Origin: Deltaproteobacteria bacterium
GTDB taxonomy: Bacteria > Myxococcota_A > UBA796 > SXON01
Assembly: GCA_947486185.1 (NCBI GenBank)
Contig: CANKTH010000010.1
Span: 1-64,000 of the forward strand
Direction: 5' to 3'
Length of the DNA: 64,000 nucleotides
The notes beneath the pieces were generated by a model that saw only the letters and a list, made by a program, of their open reading frames with translations, had not been told where the DNA came from and did not search any database. Below, piece after piece: positions 51,911 through 59,885 of this stretch; within the stretch, counting starts at the first letter, position 1, and each line of letters starts with the position of its first letter. The translations under genes and the position numbers were made by a program.

Positions 51911-54900
51911 CTAGAGGGCGGGGCGGGGTAAGCCCGCCTTGATGCCGAGCGAGAGGTGGAGCGGGGCGCCAGGGCGCGCGCCATAGGGCCGAAGCGAGCT
52001 GAGCACCACGGCGTCGGTGAGGTTTGTGACCGTCAGGTAGCATCGAGCCCGGTCCGTGATCCAGGCGTCGGCAGAGAGGTCGAGCAGCACCGCGCCGGGG
52101 AGCTTGGACTCCACGGGGATTTCTCCCTGTCCGGCGACATCGCGCATCGCGCCCCGACCTGTACCGTGGAGCCCGATGCTGGCGCGCCGGCCCTGGAGCA
52201 CCAACGAGGCCGCGCCCTGATGTACCGGGACGTACGGCAGCGCGTCGCCGACGGCTACCGAGTCCCACTGGGGAAAGGAGGAGGAGAATCCGGTGAGAAA
52301 CTCGGACTCGGTGAAGGTGTAGGACAAGCCGGGCACGAGCGTCAGGCCCCGAACGAGCGGGAGCTCCAGGTCGACCATGGACTCCAGGCCCCACACCCGG
52401 GCTTCACCCCCGCTGAACTGCTGATCGAGGAGCTCGTCGGTGCATCCTCCCGACAAGGTGCATTGACCCGCGAGATTGTCGTAATCGCTGTAGAAACCGA
52501 CCGCCTCGACACGAAGCCATCCCGGGTCGAGCCGCCCGCCTGCCTCCAGCGTCCACGCCAGCTCGGGGGAGGCCTCCGCGGGTTCGCCCGGAGGCACCGG
52601 CGAAAACCCACGATGTAGGCCACTGAAGACCTGCCACCCTGGCTCCTGGCCGACCGAGAGCCCGATGCCGGGCAGCAGGATCGGGCGCCAGATCGGCGCG
52701 CTCGAGGTCGGCTCGGCGCCTGGCGTGGCGTCCCGGGCGGACGTCCTGATCTGCTCCAACCGAAGACCCGGCAACACGTGGAAGCGGCCAAGACGAAGAT
52801 CCTCGTGCATCCACGCCGACAAGGCCAGGGCGTCCGTGTCGCTGTCGAGCGTCGTGCGTACCGTCGGGTCGTTGGGCACCAGGACCCCGGCGTTCATCCA
52901 CCAGTCTTGCTCGGTGTGGCGGCGTTGCACCTTTTCGCCGTGGACGCGGCCGCCCAGCTCGAGCTGATGGCTCAGACGCTCGCCGCCTCCGCGGTGGCGC
53001 GCTACGACCTGGAGGCCGGCCTGGCGATAACGACGGTTGTTCGTGCCCAAGGCCAGCGCTTGGTCGGCACTCACGCTGTCTTCGTCCCCGCGGAGGATCG
53101 CGGCGTACACCGCGGCCTGTCCCCCGTCGGGGTTGAGCAGCAGATCGTGGAGGTCGGGCCCGTCCGCGAATGCGTTGAGCTTGGTCCAGGACCGCTGGAG
53201 CCCCTGATAGTACAGCGCGCTGTTCAGCTCAAGCTGCCCCGCGTCCACTGCCCAACCCAAGGAGGCCTGTTCACGGTGCCAGTCCATCTGGTCCAGCGCA
53301 GAGGCGGCGTAGCGCCGGTAGGGGGTCCGCGCGAAATCTTCGAGTGACAAACCGAGATAGGTCTCGTTGGAGTGTTCCCGGCCGTAGCCGAGCTTGAGGC
53401 TGACCTCGCTCCATGGCTCGGGCCCAGGGGCGCCCACCTTCGCCTTGAGCATCAGATCCTGACGTTCAAAGCCCGTGTTTCCGCCACCGTCGAGCTGCTT
53501 GAAGCCGTCCGAGCCCAGGTGCGCCGCCTCCAGCAGGAGGCCCCACCGTTCGCCGCCGGCGCTCGCCCAGCCATGGATCTTCTCGGTGGACCAGCTGCCG
53601 GCACCGAGGTCGATTTCGGCGCTCGGTTCCTCGGGGATCTCTCGGGTCAGCAGGTTCAACGCCCCGCCGATGGTCTGGGGGCCAAACAGGATCGCGGCGG
53701 GGCCCTTGTAGATCTCCACGCCGACCAGGCGGGTCGCGAGCGGAAAGGTGTACGCCGCAGGGGCCGCGTAGGGGGCGGGCGCCAGCGGCAGGCCGTCCTC
53801 CATGAGCATGATCCGGGCGCTACGATCGCTGTTCCCGCCGCGCATCCCGATGTTGGGACGGAGCCCGAACCCGTCTTCGTTCCGGGTGTAGACCCCCGGG
53901 ACCTCCGCCAGCACCTGGTGGATGTCGTCGGACTCCTTCCGCTCCAGCTCCTCCTGGCTGACCTTGTGCGCCGAACCCGCCACGCGGGGAAGGCGGCGAG
54001 GGGCGACGACGAGGATCTCGCCGGCGGCCTCGTGTTCATCCTCGGGCTCGGGGTCTGCCGGAGGGCTGTCCTCCGGGGTCGCTGCGTCGCCCGTCGCCGG
54101 GAGGGCCAACGTCGCCAGAAGTCCAAGGAGGTAGCCCCGTTTCGGGGCCAGGGTCCGCGCGGCGCCGACGAAGGGGCCTACGAGCGCCGCGTAGAGGTTG
54201 TCTTCGTGGTTGCGCGGCGCGTCACCGAGGCCCATTTGGGCAGGTGGCCGGGGCCCGCTCAATCGGAGCGTGCCGAGGAGCCGATCCCAGCAGGCGAGCC
54301 AGGTTCCGAAGTTACTTCTTTGATCCTGACGGTCTGCCGAGTGGTGCAGTTGATGTTGCGCGGGGGACAACAACCAGCCCTCGAGCCTCGGCCCAAATCC
54401 CAGCCAGACGTGGCTGTGGCGGAGGTTGCCGGTGGCGGCGTTGAAACAGATGCCGAGCGCCTCGACGCCGAGGATGGTCAAAGCGGCTGCTTCGCCGCGG
54501 TACAACCAGAAGTGGATACCCGCGAGCGTGCCGGTCACCAGCGCCCCCCGGGCCTGGGAGATCAGCGACTCAACCGGGTGAACCCGGTGAAAGGTGAGGG
54601 GGGTGAGGACCTCGGCGGAGTGGTGGACCTGGTGGAACTGCCACAAGACGGGGATACGGTGGAGCAGAAAGTGTATGATGAACCGGCTGAAATCCCATGC
54701 GACGAACAAGCAGAGGCCGTAGGCCAGGGTACGGAGCCACTCCGGGCTCGTCGCGGGCGCGGGCCGGCCGAACCAGGCGTCCAAGGCGCGGACCCACAGA
54801 GCGGCGAGCGCAGCGCCGCCGCCAAGCTTCGGAAGGAGGCCGATGAACTCCATGAGCACCCGCGCGAGCACCAGCTGGAGGTCCAGGCGGGAAGACCGAT

Positions 54901-55114
54901 GTGCCCAGAGCCCGAGCCCGAGCGCCGCATGGATCAGCGCCGCGATCCCGCGCCCGTGGCGGCGCCGAAGCTCGATCCCGATCGAGATCAGCGCGGCAGA
55001 CCCGAGGAAAGGCCAGAAGGTGCGCTCACTGGGCCCCGAAAAAGGCGACAGGAGCGCGCCGACGAGGCGCACGAGCCCCTCGATGACCAGCGCTCCGAAG
55101 CCCGGCTCAGTCAT
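51911..55114 (-). CDS. Sterol-desaturase-type domain fused to TonB-dependent receptor
   Basis: 1067 residues from the ATG at 55114, which overlaps the imelysin stop by 8 bases. Residues 1-315 are a fatty-acid hydroxylase/sterol-desaturase unit with TM segments and His boxes: HFLLH at 148-152, HQVHH at 161-165, HSH at 233-235 and HQLHH at 254-258, then GLGDAPRNHEDNLY near 295. Residues 325-345 (KRGYLLGLLATLALPATGDA) are an internal signal peptide, followed by an acidic linker and a TonB box, GEILVVAP at 365-372. Residues 375-500 form the plug (DDIHQVLAEVPGVYTRNEDG, NIGMRGGNSDR, GVEIYKGPAAILFGP), and the rest a 22-strand barrel ending in alternating hydrophobics. No start codon lies between 294 (an internal Met) and the receptor, so a true single ORF is likely. 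Fusion, or processing by signal peptidase, is inference. Confidence 0.85.
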   Translation of the reverse strand: MTEPGFGALVIEGLVRLVGALLSPFSGPSERTFWPFLGSAALISIGIELRRRHGRGIAALIHAALGLGLWAHRSSRLDLQLVLARVLMEFIGLLPKLGGGAALAALWVRALDAWFGRPAPATSPEWLRTLAYGLCLFVAWDFSRFIIHFLLHRIPVLWQFHQVHHSAEVLTPLTFHRVHPVESLISQARGALVTGTLAGIHFWLYRGEAAALTILGVEALGICFNAATGNLRHSHVWLGFGPRLEGWLLSPAQHQLHHSADRQDQRSNFGTWLACWDRLLGTLRLSGPRPPAQMGLGDAPRNHEDNLYAALVGPFVGAARTLAPKRGYLLGLLATLALPATGDAATPEDSPPADPEPEDEHEAAGEILVVAPRRLPRVAGSAHKVSQEELERKESDDIHQVLAEVPGVYTRNEDGFGLRPNIGMRGGNSDRSARIMLMEDGLPLAPAPYAAPAAYTFPLATRLVGVEIYKGPAAILFGPQTIGGALNLLTREIPEEPSAEIDLGAGSWSTEKIHGWASAGGERWGLLLEAAHLGSDGFKQLDGGGNTGFERQDLMLKAKVGAPGPEPWSEVSLKLGYGREHSNETYLGLSLEDFARTPYRRYAASALDQMDWHREQASLGWAVDAGQLELNSALYYQGLQRSWTKLNAFADGPDLHDLLLNPDGGQAAVYAAILRGDEDSVSADQALALGTNNRRYRQAGLQVVARHRGGGERLSHQLELGGRVHGEKVQRRHTEQDWWMNAGVLVPNDPTVRTTLDSDTDALALSAWMHEDLRLGRFHVLPGLRLEQIRTSARDATPGAEPTSSAPIWRPILLPGIGLSVGQEPGWQVFSGLHRGFSPVPPGEPAEASPELAWTLEAGGRLDPGWLRVEAVGFYSDYDNLAGQCTLSGGCTDELLDQQFSGGEARVWGLESMVDLELPLVRGLTLVPGLSYTFTESEFLTGFSSSFPQWDSVAVGDALPYVPVHQGAASLVLQGRRASIGLHGTGRGAMRDVAGQGEIPVESKLPGAVLLDLSADAWITDRARCYLTVTNLTDAVVLSSLRPYGARPGAPLHLSLGIKAGLPRPAL

Positions 55115-56321
55115 TGTCTCCCGCGCCCTCCTCGGGGAGTTCGAGCGCGAGCGTCGTAGCGAGGTCTCCTTTCAACAGGTCGGTCACTTTTTTGACCGCT
55201 TCGTAGACGGCGGTGGCGGTGGCGAGGTCCTCGGTGGCCGCGCGGTCGATCGGCAGGGTCTGGGCCGCCGCCGCCGTGTCGGCCTCGTCGAGGGCGTCGG
55301 TGAACGCGGTCGCCAGCTCGGCGTGGTCCAGGGCGATCAACAGATCGTCAACCCCAGCGCCGTCTCCGCCGCCGTATAGGGCGCGAAAGCCCTGGAGGTT
55401 GGCGATGATCCAGCGATCCGAGCCGCCCGCCAACGTGGTCTCGACCTGCTCCAGGCAGCTCGTGGTATCACAGGTCTGGAGACCCAGCGGCTCGCCGAGC
55501 TTCTGGTCCTTGGTCGCGAGCTCCAGGTAGAAGAGCGCGTTGAACACGGCGGACAACGCGGCGTCCTGGCTCTCGTACGGCGAGCTGCCGTCTCCGGCGT
55601 TAGCCAGGGCGCCGCTGTAGTCGTCGCCGGCCGGATCCCAGCGGAGGTCGAGCGCGAAAAGGTCGGCCTCGATCTTCTCCGCCAACACCGTCGCGAAGGC
55701 GGCGCGCTGAGCGTCGACGCCGGCTTCGCCCAGAGCGTCCCAGGTGCCATCGGCGTTGATGTCGACCTGCGAAGGGCAGGTGTTCTCGGCGTCGGGGGCA
55801 AAAAGCAAGGTCTCCAGGGCCGAGAGGCCGTAGGCGTTGACGAGGCGCGTCTCAAAGAAATCAGCTTCGTTCCATTCTCCGTACACCGTCTCCTGATCCA
55901 CCCGACACCGGTTGATCGTCGGCCAGGAGTACACCGCGTCCCGCCGATCTTCGCCGCCGACCGCGGTGAGGGACGAAGCCGCAGGCCCAAGCTGCATCAC
56001 CTCGAGCTCCTGCCACACCGCCATCAGCGCCATCCACGCATCCTGGGCCTCCGCGCGGGCGGCGCTGGTGTCACCCGAGTCCGCCGCGACCGCGGACCAT
56101 TCCGCGGTCTTGGCGCTCAGGGTCGCCGCTGCGGGGATCGCGCGCGCGAGCGCCGGCCGCACCACCTTGGGCCCGACGTCCGCGAGCAACGCCGCCAACG
56201 CGTCTTCGACCTCTTGGGGGCCCTTGCCCGCGCCCGTCGGATCACAGGCGTAGGCGAGCGCGAGGCCAGCCAGCACGCTGAGAAGGAGCTTCGACCGGCG
56301 TTCACCAGCCGTTGTTGCCAT
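55107..56321 (-). CDS. Imelysin-like (M75-type) lipoprotein
   Basis: 404 residues from the ATG at 56321, with GGGAG upstream and 20 bases of overlap with the DUF4856 gene. Lipobox LALAYAC (Cys26). The body resembles imelysin/IrpA proteins: YSWPTINRCRVDQETV, NAYGLSALETLLF, FNALFYLELATKDQKLG and LQGFRALYGGGDG. The canonical imelysin GxHxxE motif is here GLSALE, so the His is replaced by Ser. Imelysins are iron-regulated outer-membrane proteins with an uncertain role in iron or heme handling. Next to a TonB-dependent receptor and a DUF4856 protein, an iron-uptake role is likely. Confidence 0.85.
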   Translation of the reverse strand: MATTAGERRSKLLLSVLAGLALAYACDPTGAGKGPQEVEDALAALLADVGPKVVRPALARAIPAAATLSAKTAEWSAVAADSGDTSAARAEAQDAWMALMAVWQELEVMQLGPAASSLTAVGGEDRRDAVYSWPTINRCRVDQETVYGEWNEADFFETRLVNAYGLSALETLLFAPDAENTCPSQVDINADGTWDALGEAGVDAQRAAFATVLAEKIEADLFALDLRWDPAGDDYSGALANAGDGSSPYESQDAALSAVFNALFYLELATKDQKLGEPLGLQTCDTTSCLEQVETTLAGGSDRWIIANLQGFRALYGGGDGAGVDDLLIALDHAELATAFTDALDEADTAAAAQTLPIDRAATEDLATATAVYEAVKKVTDLLKGDLATTLALELPEEGAGDND

Positions 56322-57822
56322 CTGCGTCTCCCAGGTTCGCCGGATCGAAATTGAAGGCGGCCCCCACCATATCCCGCGCCGCGACCAGGTTGGCCCGGTA
56401 GGTCGTGATCTCGGTCGTGGTCGCGGTGGGGAGCACCGGCGCTATGCCCAGGAGGTCGTGGAGCGCGACGAAGTCCGTGTCGGAGATGGGGGAGCGCGGG
56501 TTGAACTGGAAGCTCAGCGCGAAACCCTTGAGCTCGGACCAGTGTTTGGCGTGATCGTCGAAGTTGTAGTCAGCGGTGGCGAAGGTGCCCATGTCGCGGA
56601 GCGTGTCGTTGATGTAGTGCACGACCGTCGCGGCGATGGCGGCCTCCCACGCGAAGATCGCCTGGTCTCGGAGGCTCCGGAGCGTCTCCTTCTCGGTGGT
56701 GTCGAGGTCGCCGCCCGCGTTGGTGATCAAGGCGCGGCCCTCGACAAAGGCGTTCCACCCGTCTGCGCTCAGGTCGGTTGCGACGACCGCGCCAAGATCC
56801 CGTTTCGAGGCGTTGATCGCATGGCCCCAGGTGACCTCGGTGAGGAGGTCGATCATGCCGTCGGCGGGCAGGGTGTCCGCGTAGGGGGTGTCCGCGATGT
56901 GCTCGTCCGTCAGGGAGCCGTAGTCGCGCCCGGCGCCGAAGTAGCCAAAACCTTCGTCCCAGGCGTGTTCCAGGGCGGTGTAGGGTTTACCGTCTTCCGC
57001 GGCGGCGTTGGAGGCGTTGAGGCCCTTCCCCTCGAGGTCGTCGTCGAGGTAGTCGTCGGCGCCCTGGGAGAAGGTGACGGCGCCGAGCAGGAACTTCTGA
57101 AGCAGCTCCTTGAGGTTCCGGCCATCGGCCGTGAGGTGGACCGCGGAGACCGGGACGCCGTCGGGGCCGAGCGGGATCTCGCCGAGGGAGCGGGCGACGG
57201 CGGCTTCGTCCAGCTGGTTGAACCAGAGGGTCACGAGGCTCTCGGGGGTGGTGACCGCGGGATCGTCCCACCCGACAAAATCAGCGCTCCAGTCTTCGTG
57301 TTGACCTTCGGCGTCATTCCCCGCGATCTTGCCGACCAGGTCCTTGCCTGACGAGACCTCGCCGTAGGTGGCCTGGAGCGGTGCCGGGTCGGTGGCCTTG
57401 TTGTGTTCGACCCCCGATGAGGTGTCGGAGTCGAAGCGGAAGTAGAAATCGAGCTCCGCGGTGATCTCTCCCTCGGTCGGGTACCAACCGCCGTCGATCC
57501 GCCCGGTCAGGCCGTCGATCTGGCTCTTCAGGTCTTCGATGAGCAGATGGCGGAAGGTCTGGCCGTCGTAGGCGACCGACGATTCGGAGGTATACTGGCT
57601 TTGAAACGTGTATTGATCCGGGGTGCCGGTGTGGGTCCCGGTGTCGTCGGTCGGCGCCGTACCGGTGTCGTCGGTCGGCACCGTACCGGTGTCGTCGGTC
57701 AGGTCGGGGTTGCTGTCGCCACCACCAGGCACGCTCTCGAGTTTTTCATCCTTGCAGGCGGAAAAGGTGAGGGCGAGCGCAGGAAGCAGGAAGGGCCAGC
57801 GTGTAGGAAGGCTCAGGGGCAT
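56302..57822 (-). CDS. DUF4856-family lipoprotein
   Basis: 506 residues from the ATG at 57822, selected because TGGAG lies six bases upstream and MPLSLPTRWPFLLPALALTF then SAC forms a lipoprotein signal (Cys23). A short linker of T-D-D-T-G units follows (about residues 35-60). The remainder matches the DUF4856 pattern: YDGQTFRHLLIEDLKSQIDG, YLDDDLEGKGLN, YTALEHAWDEGFGYFG and WGHAINASKRDLG. DUF4856 genes commonly stand with imelysin and TonB-dependent receptor genes in iron-uptake loci, an association best known from Bacteroidetes. It heads the minus-strand iron operon with a Fur box 14 bases upstream of its ATG. Confidence 0.88.
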   Translation of the reverse strand: MPLSLPTRWPFLLPALALTFSACKDEKLESVPGGGDSNPDLTDDTGTVPTDDTGTAPTDDTGTHTGTPDQYTFQSQYTSESSVAYDGQTFRHLLIEDLKSQIDGLTGRIDGGWYPTEGEITAELDFYFRFDSDTSSGVEHNKATDPAPLQATYGEVSSGKDLVGKIAGNDAEGQHEDWSADFVGWDDPAVTTPESLVTLWFNQLDEAAVARSLGEIPLGPDGVPVSAVHLTADGRNLKELLQKFLLGAVTFSQGADDYLDDDLEGKGLNASNAAAEDGKPYTALEHAWDEGFGYFGAGRDYGSLTDEHIADTPYADTLPADGMIDLLTEVTWGHAINASKRDLGAVVATDLSADGWNAFVEGRALITNAGGDLDTTEKETLRSLRDQAIFAWEAAIAATVVHYINDTLRDMGTFATADYNFDDHAKHWSELKGFALSFQFNPRSPISDTDFVALHDLLGIAPVLPTATTTEITTYRANLVAARDMVGAAFNFDPANLGDADGNNGW

Positions 57823-57836
57823 TACGACTCCATCAT

Positions 57837-57861
57837 GATAATGAAAACGAGTATCATTATC
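57837..57861. promoter_or_regulatory. Fur box
   Basis: GATAATGA at 57837-57844 and TCATTATC at 57854-57861 are a perfect 8-base inverted repeat around a 9-base spacer, close to the classical Fur consensus GATAATGATAATCATTATC. It lies immediately upstream of the ribosome site of the DUF4856 gene and would overlap its promoter. It is the clearest AT-rich island in this GC-rich window. Fur-Fe(II) repression of the whole minus-strand iron operon is the expected effect. The divergent small gene may share it. Confidence 0.85.
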
Positions 57862-57992
57862 GGAGCGGACCCGCAACCCGGCAGGCGGGGAGCGGCCCCC
57901 GGGCGCGTGAGGTTCCTGGCGAAGCCCACAGGGTGGGTTGGCGGAGACACGATGATGGCTTACCGGTGTTTGAGCTGCCGGATCGGTGGGTG

Positions 57993-58460
57993 ATGTCGGA
58001 TCCCGTGATGCGCGCTATTCCCAGGCTTCTCCGACTTCCATCTTGGCGTCTGGCTGTCGCCAGCACTTTACTGCTGGCCGCCTGCGTCACGGTCCCCTGT
58101 GACGGCGATCGCGAGGCCTGCGGCTGCTCCCGTGACGAAGAGTGTGTCGCGGCCGTATGCGCGACCCACCCGGTGGAGAGCGAGGCGGAGTGTCCGCACC
58201 CTTCACGCGGCAGCTCTCCCGCCGCCGTTCACGCCGCCATCAGCGCCCGCGCTGCCGGCCGGAGCACCTCGACGCTCGCCTGGGCCAACACCCGGGCCGT
58301 CGCCGTCGGGCCCAGGAGGCCCGCAGCTTCAAAGCCGTCTTCCTCGATCATCGCGCCCATGTGGAGGGGCGCCTGCCACGCCGCGGCAACCGCCGCCCTG
58401 ACCTCAGCCCCACCGGTCCGGAGCGCCCACGCGACGATCCGCCAGGACAGGAGCGCGTGA
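57993..58460 (+). CDS. Small Cys-rich lipoprotein, 3' end runs antisense into neighbour
   Basis: About 155 residues from the ATG at 57993 (another at 58008). The first 75 residues are convincing: WRLAVASTLLLAAC is a lipobox signal, followed by a Cys-rich module VPCDGDREACGCSRDEEC, then VCATHPVESEAECPHP. After about 58229 the frame runs antisense through the ferritin-like gene for 230 bases and reads like shadow sequence. No stop in any plus frame explains a short form. Either a truncated gene or a true convergent overlap. The start is divergent from the Fur-box operon. Confidence 0.45.
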   Translation: MSDPVMRAIPRLLRLPSWRLAVASTLLLAACVTVPCDGDREACGCSRDEECVAAVCATHPVESEAECPHPSRGSSPAAVHAAISARAAGRSTSTLAWANTRAVAVGPRRPAASKPSSSIIAPMWRGACHAAATAALTSAPPVRSAHATIRQDRSA

Positions 58461-59176
58461 CGCTCCTCGTCGGTGGCGACGCGGGACAAGACCGCCTTCA
58501 CCTTGGCATCCGTCGCCGCGTCGGCGGCGGCGCGCATCAGGATCGCCGACGCCGTCTCCCCGAGACAACCCTCCCGCGCCGCCTGGGCCGCCACCTCGGC
58601 CAGCGAGCGCGGCGCGTGGCTCGACATCGGCATGGGGCCCAGAGGCCGGCGTTGGCCCGAGAGCTTCAACCAGGACGCCGCATGGCGGAGCTCGTCCCGG
58701 CTCGCACGTTGTACGTCGGCGAGGAGCCGAGGTGGGGCGCCGTGCTGGAGTAGATCGAGGGTCAAGGCGGCGAAGGCGCCGACCGAGGCGTGCTCCAGCG
58801 CCGCTATCCGGATGCGGGCGGCGGCCACCGGGTCGGCCGGCAGATGCGGGGACGGTGCCAACGTACGACCCGCGGCGGTGAGCGGGCGTCCAACCATACA
58901 TTCGCTGTTGGGGGTACGATCCACCTGGATGGTGTCGTAGCAGCAGCCCGCAGCGTCTGCGACCTGGAAAACGCCGGTTTCAGGTGAAGGAGTCTCCTGT
59001 TCGAGCACGGATACCACCGTGTTGTCGCAGTCCCACGGCGCCGAGAGGGCCTCAGGGTCAACCTCCTCCGCGCTCGGGCAGGTGGCTGCCGTATCTTCGA
59101 CCGACATACAGGCGACCGCCTCCTCCCGGTCGCAGCCGATCGCCGCGAGGAGGGTGAGCAGGAAAGGAGAACGCAT
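58229..59176 (-). CDS. Diiron ferritin-like domain lipoprotein
   Basis: 315 residues from the ATG at 59176; the first 21 codons of a longer ORF were rejected because the shorter form begins MRSPFLLTLLAAIGC, a lipoprotein signal with Cys15. Residues about 30-105 are a Cys-containing region. Residues 120-295 form a four-helix ferritin-like domain: ALEHASVGAFAALTLDLLQH, RASRDELRHAASW, LGETASAILMRAAAD and ATDEERHALLSWR, giving two Glu and two ExxH motifs for a diiron site. It probably faces the periplasm and handles iron, peroxide or oxygen. It stands 37 bases after the LptG-like gene and on the same strand. Confidence 0.85.
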   Translation of the reverse strand: MRSPFLLTLLAAIGCDREEAVACMSVEDTAATCPSAEEVDPEALSAPWDCDNTVVSVLEQETPSPETGVFQVADAAGCCYDTIQVDRTPNSECMVGRPLTAAGRTLAPSPHLPADPVAAARIRIAALEHASVGAFAALTLDLLQHGAPPRLLADVQRASRDELRHAASWLKLSGQRRPLGPMPMSSHAPRSLAEVAAQAAREGCLGETASAILMRAAADAATDAKVKAVLSRVATDEERHALLSWRIVAWALRTGGAEVRAAVAAAWQAPLHMGAMIEEDGFEAAGLLGPTATARVLAQASVEVLRPAARALMAA

Positions 59177-59213
59177 CGGGCCTCCGGCGCCGGAGCTTGG
59201 GCGCTCCGGCCAA

Positions 59214-59885
59214 TCAACGATAACGGGAAAGCGGCTCACCGGCGCGCGTCAGGGCCCCGGCGCGGAGCCCCAGGCCGAGGAGGAGCAGGAGCGCCGGCGC
59301 CGCCGCTCCGGGGTGGCGGCCCTCCGGCGTCGCTCCCCGGGCCAGCACATCGGCGACCAGGGTCCCGCCGGCTACGGTCAACACCCACGGCAGTGGCCCC
59401 ACCGCCGCGCCCACCGCCGCCGCCCCCGCCGCGGCCGCGGTCCCCCCGAGGAGCGGTCGCCACGGATGACGCTCAGGCGCGGGCGCAGCGAGCAACCCGT
59501 CGGCTACGTCGGGTCGGCTGGCTTCTTCGGCCCACCAACCGCCATCGACGCGGGTCAGACGTTGGGGGCCCCCGGTGAGCAAGGTGGTGGCCGGCAGCGT
59601 AGTGAGCGCCCCGGCGAGCCCTACCGCCAGCCACGACCAGCGTGGTGACCAGCCGCACGCCGCCAGCGCCAGGAGCCCCCCCTGCTGGCGGAGCCGCGCT
59701 TCGGTCCACGCCCCGCCCACCAAGGCGCACACCGGCGCCAACGCGGCCCAGAACGCGGGGATCTGCACGGGATCGCCACGTTCGACCAGGGTGACCAGGC
59801 CAAGCAGCACCAGGCCCGCCAGGTGCGCGCCCGCGAGCCCGGCCAGCGCACGACGCGCCAGGAGGCGGAAGAGCACCCCCTTCAT
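59214..59885 (-). CDS. Small polytopic membrane protein, compact LptG-like
   Basis: 223 residues from the ATG at 59885, which overlaps the LptF/LptG-like stop (ATGA). About five hydrophobic segments (AGAHLAGLVLLGLVTLVERG, IPAFWAALAPVCALVGGAW, LAVGLAGALTTLPATTLL, AAAGAAAVGAAVGPLPWVLT, LLLLLGLGLRAG). The segments AFWAALAPVCALVGGAWTEA and LRQQGGLLALAACGWSPRW resemble the early TM region and coupling helix of LptF/LptG. The large periplasmic jelly-roll is missing, so it would be a reduced LptG-type partner. Confidence 0.6.
   Translation of the reverse strand: MKGVLFRLLARRALAGLAGAHLAGLVLLGLVTLVERGDPVQIPAFWAALAPVCALVGGAWTEARLRQQGGLLALAACGWSPRWSWLAVGLAGALTTLPATTLLTGGPQRLTRVDGGWWAEEASRPDVADGLLAAPAPERHPWRPLLGGTAAAAGAAAVGAAVGPLPWVLTVAGGTLVADVLARGATPEGRHPGAAAPALLLLLGLGLRAGALTRAGEPLSRYR

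Noticed and set aside
53372-55159. 595-codon plus-strand ORF
   Set aside because: Antisense to the desaturase/TonB-receptor gene; Arg/Gln-rich nonsense.
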